DNA of 64,000 bases from an uncultured Collinsella sp. Its GTDB lineage: Bacteria; Actinomycetota; Coriobacteriia; Coriobacteriales; Coriobacteriaceae. The stretch lies in the NCBI GenBank assembly GCA_902464965.1, contig CABQLI010000001.1:1-64000 (forward strand). Reading direction: 5' to 3'. This document shows, piece after piece, positions 53,756 through 60,519 of the stretch (position 1 is the first letter of the stretch; every line of letters begins with the position of its first letter). The notes beneath the pieces are model-generated. The model saw nothing but the letters and a program-made list of their open reading frames with translations. It searched no databases and had not been told where the DNA came from. The translations under genes were made by a program, and so were the position numbers.

Positions 53756-55240
53756 CTACAAGCAGACGCCATCCTTCCAAATGCTGATCTCGTGGCAACC
53801 GCGACGCTCGGCACTCGTAAGCTTGCCGCTCGCCGTGTCCAGCACCATCTGATACAGGTCGCCGGCAGCCTCATCGAGCGTGCGCTCGCCCGTAGCCACC
53901 ACGCCGGCGTTAAAGTCCATCCAGTTGGCCTTGTGGTCGCACAGACGCTGGTTGGTGAACACCTTGAGCGTGGGCGCCGGTGCACCAAACGGCGTGCCGC
54001 GGCCGGTCGAGAACAGGATCACATGACAGCCGGCAGCCGTCAGGGCCGTGGTGGATACCATATCGTTGCCCGGACCGCACAGCATGTTCAGGCCATGCTT
54101 GGTAGCCTGGCCGGCATACGGCAGCACGTCGACGATGGGGGCAGATCCGCCCTTTTGCACGCAGCCGCAGCTCTTGTCCTCGAGCGTGGTGATGCCGCCA
54201 TCCTTGTTGCCGGGGCTCGGGTTCTCATAGACGACCTCGCCGTGGCTGATAAAGTAGTCTTTAAAGCCGTTGAGCATGTCGGCCGCCGCGTTAAAGACGT
54301 CCTGGCTCTCGCAACGATCGAGCAGAATGCTCTCCGCGCCAAACATCTCGGGCACCTCGGTGAGCACCGATGTGCCACCGCGGGCGACGACCATATCGCT
54401 CACGCGACCGATCGTGGGGTTGGCGGTAATGCCCGAAAGACCGTCAGAGCCACCGCACTTAAGGCCAATGACCAGCTCGGAGGCCGGAATGGGCTCACGC
54501 TTGGCCTGCTTGGCCAGGTCGGCCAGCTCAGACAGAATCTTGTGGCCCTCGACCTGCTCGTCGGCTACATCCTGGCAGGTAAGGAAGCGAACGCGCTCGT
54601 GATCGAAGTCACCGAGCTCGTCGAGTACCTGCTGGTGCGTGCAGTTTTCGCAACCGAGGGACAGGAACAGCACACCCGCAGCGTTTGCGTGACGCGAGAG
54701 CGCCACCAGCAGACGACGCGTCTGGGCATGATCGGCGCCGGTCTGCGAGCAGCCAAAGGGATGCGGGAAGTAGTAAACGCCCTCCAGCGAGCCCTCGACC
54801 AGATCCTGAGCCTGCTCGCACATGGCACGTGCGACCTCGTTGACGCAGCCGACCGTGGGGATGATCCACAGCTCGTTGCGTGTGGCAGCGCGGCCGTCGG
54901 CGCGACGGAAGCCCATAAAGGTCTCGGGCTCAACCGGCTCAACAACCGGATGCGTCGGGTTGTAAGCATACTCGACCTCGCCCGAAAGGTTGGTCTTGAC
55001 GTTATGCGTATGAAGCCACTGACCGGGCTGGATGTCGCCCGTCACGTGGCCGATAGGAAGACCGTACTTGACGACGTCCTCCCCCGCCGCAATGGCACGC
55101 ACGGCCATCTTGTGGCCCTGCGGAATATCCTCCGCGGCAACGACCTCGCCCACCCCGGGAACCGCAACGGCGGCGCCCTTGGCAAGCGGCGACAGCGCGA
55201 CGATCACGTTATCGGCCGGATTGATCTGGATAGTGTTCAT
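53756..55240 (-). CDS. uxaA: Altronate dehydratase
   Basis: A 494-residue enzyme that dehydrates D-altronate to KDG. An N-terminal SAF-type domain (~1-100, ending in HTHNVKTNL) is followed by the UxaA core with GFRRADGRAATRN, PHPFGCSQ, LGCENC, LKCGGSDGLSGI and CGPGNDMVS. It is the third step of the saturated galacturonate branch, after UxaC and UxaB. It is the last gene of the uxaC-uxaB-uxaA run, 75 bp downstream of uxaB. Confidence 0.96.
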   Translation of the reverse strand: MNTIQINPADNVIVALSPLAKGAAVAVPGVGEVVAAEDIPQGHKMAVRAIAAGEDVVKYGLPIGHVTGDIQPGQWLHTHNVKTNLSGEVEYAYNPTHPVVEPVEPETFMGFRRADGRAATRNELWIIPTVGCVNEVARAMCEQAQDLVEGSLEGVYYFPHPFGCSQTGADHAQTRRLLVALSRHANAAGVLFLSLGCENCTHQQVLDELGDFDHERVRFLTCQDVADEQVEGHKILSELADLAKQAKREPIPASELVIGLKCGGSDGLSGITANPTIGRVSDMVVARGGTSVLTEVPEMFGAESILLDRCESQDVFNAAADMLNGFKDYFISHGEVVYENPSPGNKDGGITTLEDKSCGCVQKGGSAPIVDVLPYAGQATKHGLNMLCGPGNDMVSTTALTAAGCHVILFSTGRGTPFGAPAPTLKVFTNQRLCDHKANWMDFNAGVVATGERTLDEAAGDLYQMVLDTASGKLTSAERRGCHEISIWKDGVCL

Positions 55241-55315
55241 TACAAATGGTCCTAACCCTACAGGTTGAGCAGAAGTCGAGGCGCGGACAAGCCGTCTGGC
55301 GCCCGCACCGGGAAT

Positions 55316-56830
55316 TTACGCCTGAGCGTTGGCGAAGGCCTGCTTGGCGCCCTCGACGCGCACGACGGCGAGCGCGTTGACGACAAACTCCTCGAGACCG
55401 GCGATCTGCGTAAGGTCCTCGCCCCACATTTGCTCATTGGTGAGCACGTCGTGCACCAGCTCGGCATCGTCTGCACCGGCGTGGGCGGCGTAGAAATCGA
55501 GCACGAAGGCATCGTCCTGAGCGGTGTACTCGGTGCCGTCGGCGCGGCGCAGGTGCAGGCCATCGCCCTCGCGAGCAACGAGCTCTTGAGTATAGAAGGC
55601 AATGAGCGTAGCGAGGCTCGTCGCCAGGCACTTGGGCAGGTTACCGGTCTCGGCAACATAGTCCTTGAGCGTAGGCAGGTCGCGGGCACGCCACTTGGCG
55701 GTGGAGTTGAGGCAAATGGAGAGCAGCGCGTGGTCGATAAACGGGTTGTCGAAGCGGTTCTCGACGGCGGCGGCAAAGGCCTTGCAGTCCTCGACGTCCA
55801 GGTCGGCGGCAAGCGTCGGGATAACCTCGTCGTAGAGCATGGTGTTCATGAAGCCGCGAATGGTCTCGTCGTGCATGCAATCGCGCACGATGTCAAAGCC
55901 GGCAACCCAGGAACCCGGGACAAAGGCGGTATGGGCACCGTTGAGGATGCGGACCTTGCGCTTCTTGTACGGGGTGACATCGGGGGTAACAAAGACACCC
56001 GGCAGGCCGGCCTTTACGAAGGGAAGCTTCTCGACAAGCGACTCGTCGCCCTGGATGCCCCACATCTGGAAGGGCTCGCGCACGGCCAGGAAGGGATCCT
56101 CGTAGCCCAGGCGCTCGGCAACCGCCGCGGCCTCGGATGCGTCGCGGATGCGGCCGGGGACGATAGTGTCGACGAGCGTGGTGCAGACGGTGCAGTCGTT
56201 GGCCATCCACTGCGCAAACTCGTCCTCCCAGTCCCAGTCGCTCACGTACTGGTTCATGATGCGCAGCAGCTCCTCACCGTTGTGATCGATGAGCTCGCAG
56301 GCGAGCACGATGACACCCGGCTTGCCGGCAGCCCAGCGGGTGTGGAGCACCTGGGCAAGCTTGGCGGGGAAGCTCGCGGGCGGCATGTCGTCGGCCTTGC
56401 AGGACGGGTCGTAGGCGATACCGGCCTCGGTGGTGTTGGAGACGATGATCTCCAGGTCGTCGGAGACGGCAACCTCCATCATAGCGCGGTAGTCGTCCTC
56501 GCGATACGGATTGAGGCAGCGGCTGCAGGCGCTGATCACGCGGGACTCGTCAACCGTGTTGCCGTTCTCCTTGCCGCGCACCAGCACGGTGTACAGGTCG
56601 TCCTGGGCATTGATGCCGTCGGCAAAGCCAAAGGCGCCGCTGATGGGCTGCACCATGACAACCTTGCCGTTCCAGCCGGTTGCCTCGTTGCCCATGTCAA
56701 AGAAGCGGTCGACGAAGGCGCGCAGGAAATTGCCCTCGCCAAATTGCAGAACCTTCTCGGGCGCATCCTTGGGCAGCAGGTAGCCCTTGTAGCCGATCTT
56801 CTCGAGCGTCTCGTAGCTGATGTTCTCCAT
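55316..56830 (-). CDS. uxaB: Tagaturonate reductase
   Basis: A 504-residue NADH-dependent polyol dehydrogenase-fold enzyme that reduces D-tagaturonate to D-altronate. The N-terminal VLQFGEGNFLRAF nucleotide-binding segment, ISACSRCLNPY, and the C-terminal-domain KKRKVRILNGAHTAF with catalytic Lys are those of UxaB. The preceding AAGGAGAGA gives a good ribosome site. It lies between uxaC and uxaA. Confidence 0.95.
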   Translation of the reverse strand: MENISYETLEKIGYKGYLLPKDAPEKVLQFGEGNFLRAFVDRFFDMGNEATGWNGKVVMVQPISGAFGFADGINAQDDLYTVLVRGKENGNTVDESRVISACSRCLNPYREDDYRAMMEVAVSDDLEIIVSNTTEAGIAYDPSCKADDMPPASFPAKLAQVLHTRWAAGKPGVIVLACELIDHNGEELLRIMNQYVSDWDWEDEFAQWMANDCTVCTTLVDTIVPGRIRDASEAAAVAERLGYEDPFLAVREPFQMWGIQGDESLVEKLPFVKAGLPGVFVTPDVTPYKKRKVRILNGAHTAFVPGSWVAGFDIVRDCMHDETIRGFMNTMLYDEVIPTLAADLDVEDCKAFAAAVENRFDNPFIDHALLSICLNSTAKWRARDLPTLKDYVAETGNLPKCLATSLATLIAFYTQELVAREGDGLHLRRADGTEYTAQDDAFVLDFYAAHAGADDAELVHDVLTNEQMWGEDLTQIAGLEEFVVNALAVVRVEGAKQAFANAQA

Positions 56831-56870
56831 CGATGTCTCTCCTTAGATTGCTGTTAGCGTGCAGGCAAAA

Positions 56871-56902
56871 CGGGGGCGCCGCGTGTGGCAACGGCGCTCC
56901 CG
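56871..56902 (-). repeat. Hairpin between uxaC and uxaB
   Basis: CGGGGGCGCCG with CGGCGCTCCCG (10 of 11 pairs), 25 bp past the uxaC stop. No T-run follows, so it may be an mRNA-stabilising structure within the operon. Confidence 0.6.
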
Positions 56903-56926
56903 TGTTCGATGTGATTCGATGCAGGC

Positions 56927-58354
56927 TTATGCCTCGACGGTATCCAGATCAAAGCCAAAGTAGCGGACCGCGTTGTTGTAGCTGATGTCGCGCACGATAT
57001 CGCCCAGCAGCTCCATGTCGGCCGGATACTTGCCCTGCTCGACCCACTCGCCGATCACGCTGCACAGCACGCGACGGAAGTACTCGTGACGCGGGTAGGA
57101 CAGGAAGGAGCGGGAGTCGGTAAGCATGCCCACAAAGTTGCCCAGCACGCCCTCGTTAGCCAGAGCCGTGAGCTGCTCGCGCATACCGACCTCGTTGTCG
57201 TTGAACCACCAGGCAGAACCGTTCTGGATCTTGCCGGCGGTCGGAGCCTCCTGGAAGCAGCCCATCACGGTATCGATCATGGTGTTGTCGATGGGATTCA
57301 GGCTGTACAGGATGGTCTTGGGCAGACCGCAGGTCTCCTGGATGGAGTTGAGGAAATCGGCGAGCTGGTCGGACGGCGTGTAGTTGGAGATGCAGTCGTA
57401 ACCGGTGTCGGGACCGAGCTTGGCAAACATGGCACGGTTGTTGTCGCGCTTGCAGCCAAAGTGCAGCTGCATGGCCCAGCCCAGGCGGACATACTCGCCG
57501 GCGACAAACTGCATAAAGGCAGTCTTGTACTTGAGGACTTCTTCCTCGGTAAGCGGCTCGGCAGCCAGGCCCTTGGCAAAGATGGCCTCGATCTCATCGG
57601 CGGTAGCCGGGACATACATAACGTAGTCGAGTGCGTGGTCGGAGGCGCGGCAGCCCAGCTCGTGAGCAACGTCGTAGCGCTTGGAGATGGCGGACTTCAT
57701 GCCCTCGAAGTCGCTGACCTCAACGCCAGCAGCCTCGGAGAGGTGCTTGCAGTAGTCGGCGAACTCCTGGCCACGCTCGATGCGCAGGGCGGCATCGGGG
57801 CGCATGGCGGGAACGACCTGAACGTCAAAGCTATCGTCGGCGGCAATCTTCTTGTGCCACTCAAAGCTGTCGGCGGGGTCGTCGGTAGTGCAGATCATGC
57901 GGACGTTGGACTGCTTGATCAGGTTGCGGCAGGTAAAGCTGGCCTCGGCGAGCTTGGCGTTGGCAAGGTCCCAGACCTCCTGAGCGGTTTTGCCGTTCAG
58001 GACGCCCTCGTAGCCAAAGTAACGCTTAAGCTCCAGGTGGCTCCACTCAAAGACGGGGTTGCCCACGCAGCGGCCCAGGGTCTCGGCCCACTTCTGGAAC
58101 TTCTCACGAGCAGGGGCATCGCCGGTAATGAAGCGCTCGTCAACGCCGTTGGCACGCATCAAGCGCCACTTGTAGTGGTCACCGCCCAGCCAAACCTCGG
58201 TGATGTTCTCAAAACGCTTGTCGTCCCAGATCTCCTTGGGAGAAATGTGGCAGTGGTAGTCAACGATGGGCATACCCTCGGCAAAGTTGTGGAACAGTTC
58301 CTCGCCGGTCTTGGTGCTCAGCAGGAAATCCTGATCGTCCATGAAGTTTTTCAT
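56927..58354 (-). CDS. uxaC: Uronate isomerase
   Basis: A 475-residue amidohydrolase-fold isomerase that converts galacturonate to tagaturonate (and glucuronate to fructuronate). The metal-binding DYHCHISPKE has His34 and His36. LGGDHYKWRLMRANG, CTTDDPAD and the C-terminal LTDSRSFLSYPRHEYFRR are diagnostic. The ATG at 58352-58354 follows AAAGGGG. It is the first gene of uxaCBA, under two perfect operators and the conserved upstream element. No uxuA/uxuB partner is present, so galacturonate is the expected substrate. Confidence 0.96.
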   Translation of the reverse strand: MKNFMDDQDFLLSTKTGEELFHNFAEGMPIVDYHCHISPKEIWDDKRFENITEVWLGGDHYKWRLMRANGVDERFITGDAPAREKFQKWAETLGRCVGNPVFEWSHLELKRYFGYEGVLNGKTAQEVWDLANAKLAEASFTCRNLIKQSNVRMICTTDDPADSFEWHKKIAADDSFDVQVVPAMRPDAALRIERGQEFADYCKHLSEAAGVEVSDFEGMKSAISKRYDVAHELGCRASDHALDYVMYVPATADEIEAIFAKGLAAEPLTEEEVLKYKTAFMQFVAGEYVRLGWAMQLHFGCKRDNNRAMFAKLGPDTGYDCISNYTPSDQLADFLNSIQETCGLPKTILYSLNPIDNTMIDTVMGCFQEAPTAGKIQNGSAWWFNDNEVGMREQLTALANEGVLGNFVGMLTDSRSFLSYPRHEYFRRVLCSVIGEWVEQGKYPADMELLGDIVRDISYNNAVRYFGFDLDTVEA

Positions 58355-58408
58355 CAAACAACCCCTTTGTTGGCGGAGCGGGCGCACGGTGCGCTCGTTA
58401 TCCTCTAG

Positions 58409-58460
58409 GTGAACGTTCACTATACTAATTCATTGCGACTTAAAAGGTGAACGTTCACCT
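58409..58460 (-). promoter_or_regulatory. Paired perfect operators of uxaCBA
   Basis: GTGAACGTTCAC at 58409-58420 and again at 58447-58458, the second extended to the 16-bp palindrome AGGTGAACGTTCACCT (58445-58460). Starts are 38 bp apart. The central CG and the neighbouring regulator point to LacI-family binding. Confidence 0.85.
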
Positions 58461-58473
58461 AACTACCATGGGA

Positions 58474-58501
58474 TGAACGGTCGGTTTTGCCCGCTCAACG
58501 G
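58474..58501 (-). promoter_or_regulatory. Conserved upstream element, uxaC copy
   Basis: Read toward uxaC: CCGTTGAGCGG, GCAAAACC, GACCGTTCA. It lies 13 bp beyond the 16-bp operator palindrome. Confidence 0.6.
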
Positions 58502-58571
58502 TTGTTGGAGCCATGGCTTACATGTTTTACGGATCGGTTGACGTCTCCAAGCACCGGTTTTGAGTGCTTTT

Positions 58572-58810
58572 GCTCAGGTGGGTCATGTTCCGGCGTGCAT
58601 TTTTAGGAATATTCAGCATCGGGGGCGCGCCGCACACCGTCCTCGATCCCCTATTTGATGCGCATATTGCGCCCGGTCGGTATAAATAAGTGTCGCCGAT
58701 GGCGATTTACGCCATCGGCGACACTGAAAACAGTCGTTCTACCCCTCTTTCGGAGCATACAGATGCTGAATATTCCCGAAAATGTACGCCGCAAGAGGGG
58801 GTACCTGACC
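58572..58810. repeat. 239-bp inverted-repeat element with internal hairpin
   Basis: 58572-58620 and 58762-58810 are ungapped reverse complements at about 38 of 49 positions. The innermost 15 bp are exact (GGAATATTCAGCATC), and the inner 30 bp match at 26-27 positions. Inside, AGTGTCGCCGATGGCG and its complement form a perfect 16-bp hairpin (58689-58725). It is non-coding, and may also end lacI transcription. Confidence 0.8.
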
Positions 58811-58816
58811 AAACGG

Positions 58817-59896
58817 CTAAATTCCCGCAAGCTCGCAGTAGTGGTCGACGTTGCTGGCAAACACCATCTCCACAGCACCCTTCTGCACGGGCTCCGCCGG
58901 AGTTTTACCCCACAGCAAATACTCGCCCAAAGTCTTAGCGCCACGGTAGGCCAAGCTTACCGGGTCCTTATAGACAATATTGGTAAAGATGCCACGGCGC
59001 AAGGCCAAGGCACTCTCGGGGAACAGGTCGTTGCCGATTACCATGACCTCGCCGGCCTTGCCGCTTGAAACAAGCGCGTCGGCGACCACCTCGGAGCCAA
59101 CGGCAAAAACGCTACAGATGAGCTCGGGAGCATCCGGCGCACTCAAGCGCTGTTCAAGCTCGCGCTCGAGCTGTTTGACTTGCGCATGGGCGCCGGCAAG
59201 GTCCTCAACTTGCCATGGAATATCGTGTTCGCGCAGGTAATTATGAAAGGCGCGGGCGGTCAGATAGTGTGAATCGGTATAGGGGTCGCCCGCCAACAGG
59301 AGCACGCGGGCGTCAGCCCCAGAAGCGTGGACCAGATTTGCCGCCTGCTCAGCCATAAGGCCGCCTGCCGTCGAATAGTCGGCCAAGCTCGCACCCAAGC
59401 GATCGAGGTGCGGGCGGTCGCCGTCGACGAGCTCGATTGTCACGCCTGCCTCGGCAATCTGTCTCAAGAGCTCGGTCGCGCGGTCATCGCCCGGAACATA
59501 GGCAAGCAGGCCATCAATCTTCTCGCCTACCTGCAGGCGCTCATCAATCTGCTCAAGCGCATCGGCGTAGCCGCCCACGCCAAATTCAACACGTTCAACC
59601 GTAATGCCCTGGTCGACCACCTCCTGCTCAAAGCGGTTGCAACCTTCCCAAAGGTAACGGAAAAAGTACGCTCCCTCGCGTGATGCGCGGGGCAGGCAAA
59701 ACACCAGGTTGATATCCTTGCGGCGCAAGCTCGAGGCGCTCGTATTGCGATGGTAACCCATGGCCTCGGCCTTAGCATTCACCTTAGAGCGCACGGATTC
59801 GCTCACGCCGGCCTTACCCGTCAGGGCCTTGTGCACGGTATTGATGGAGACGCCAAGCTCGGCGGCTATGTCCTTCATGGTTACGCGAGCGCTCAT
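58817..59896 (-). CDS. LacI-family regulator of the pectin/uronate regulon
   Basis: A 359-residue regulator. The helix-turn-helix is MKDIAAELGVSINTVHKALTG (~7-27), where HKAL replaces the usual SRAL in the recognition helix. A sugar-binding type-1 periplasmic-binding fold with VDGDRPHLD, LAGDPYTDS and VIGNDLFPE follows. It lies immediately upstream of uxaC on the same strand. The GTGAACGTTCAC operators at dhuD, GH105, the GPH symporter and uxaC are its likely targets. Its own promoter has a different dyad, ATTACC-N6-GGTAAC (59926-59943), perhaps for another control. Confidence 0.85.
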   Translation of the reverse strand: MSARVTMKDIAAELGVSINTVHKALTGKAGVSESVRSKVNAKAEAMGYHRNTSASSLRRKDINLVFCLPRASREGAYFFRYLWEGCNRFEQEVVDQGITVERVEFGVGGYADALEQIDERLQVGEKIDGLLAYVPGDDRATELLRQIAEAGVTIELVDGDRPHLDRLGASLADYSTAGGLMAEQAANLVHASGADARVLLLAGDPYTDSHYLTARAFHNYLREHDIPWQVEDLAGAHAQVKQLERELEQRLSAPDAPELICSVFAVGSEVVADALVSSGKAGEVMVIGNDLFPESALALRRGIFTNIVYKDPVSLAYRGAKTLGEYLLWGKTPAEPVQKGAVEMVFASNVDHYCELAGI

Positions 59897-59995
59897 GGGA
59901 TTACTCCGTTATAGATAAGTTGCCAATTACCAGTACAGGTAACGATACCCCAAAATCGCTCTTCAACTCGCCGCGCTCGCCCCCAAATGTGCAAA

Positions 59996-60025
59996 GCGCC
60001 CCGCGAACGGATGCTCGCGAGGCGC
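59996..60025 (-). terminator. Hairpin behind the FeoB-associated gene
   Basis: GCGCCCCGCGA with TCGCGAGGCGC (10 of 11 pairs) followed on the minus strand by TTTG. Confidence 0.6.
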
Positions 60026-60040
60026 CTGGGTGCCTGGACT

Positions 60041-60241
60041 TTATTTGATACCGCGGCCCAAGTCTTCGGCGATTTTGTCCACGCCCTTAAGTGCGGCGCA
60101 CGTCTTTTTGTTGGAGCAATGCCCCGTGCAAACGCCACCCTGAGCGCAGTCGGCGCAGGTGCCCTTGCGGTAGATGCGCACGCACACGGCGGCAAACGCA
60201 ATACCGATAACAGCCAGTACAACAATATCGATAGGTGCCAT
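60041..60241 (-). CDS. FeoB-associated Cys-rich membrane protein
   Basis: A 66-residue protein with one N-terminal membrane helix (~5-24) and a Cys-rich tail with six cysteines (TCADCAQGGVCTGHCSNKKTC). Such proteins are regularly found next to feoB and are presumed to handle ferrous iron or aid the FeoB complex. It lies 278 bp downstream of feoB on the same strand. A family C palindrome and the feoB terminator lie between, so it is probably transcribed separately or by read-through. Confidence 0.82.
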   Translation of the reverse strand: MAPIDIVVLAVIGIAFAAVCVRIYRKGTCADCAQGGVCTGHCSNKKTCAALKGVDKIAEDLGRGIK

Positions 60242-60359
60242 AGCAAGCCTCCTCTAGTTAACCACCACTTACTCTACCCCATCCTCCACCTACCAAAACG
60301 GGACAGGTTTATTTTGGTCAGTTTTATCTGCGGAAACGCCACATCTCCCTCACCAAAGA

Positions 60360-60426
60360 AGTTGCGGTGAAATAATCCCTAAACATGCCGCCGACGCCAT
60401 CGAGCAGGAACTATTCCACCACAACT
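60360..60426. repeat. 67-bp palindromic element, family C copy 5
   Basis: AGTTGCGGTGAAATA (60360-60374) with TATTCCACCACAACT (60412-60426), two mismatches. It has the same length as copies 1, 3 and 4. It lies 3' of feoB, behind the terminator. Confidence 0.82.
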
Positions 60427-60461
60427 AATTGGCGCAAAGTAACCTGCCCCCATGCAGCAAA

Positions 60462-60490
60462 AGCCCGAGTGTCGCTGGGACACCCGGGCT
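60462..60490 (-). terminator. Terminator of feoB
   Basis: AGCCCGAGTGTC with GACACCCGGGCT (11 of 12 pairs) and TTTTG on the minus strand, 29 bp past the feoB stop. Confidence 0.88.
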
Positions 60491-60519
60491 CGTGGAAAGG
60501 GGCTAATCCTTATTCGAAC

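Larger units (their letters stand above)
58355..58816. other. Regulatory and repeat-rich region between lacI and uxaC
   Basis: 462 bp containing the uxaC operators (58409-58420, 58447-58458), the conserved upstream element (58474-58501) and a 239-bp inverted-repeat element (58572-58810) that ends 6 bp from the lacI stop. No gene is supported. Confidence 0.8.
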
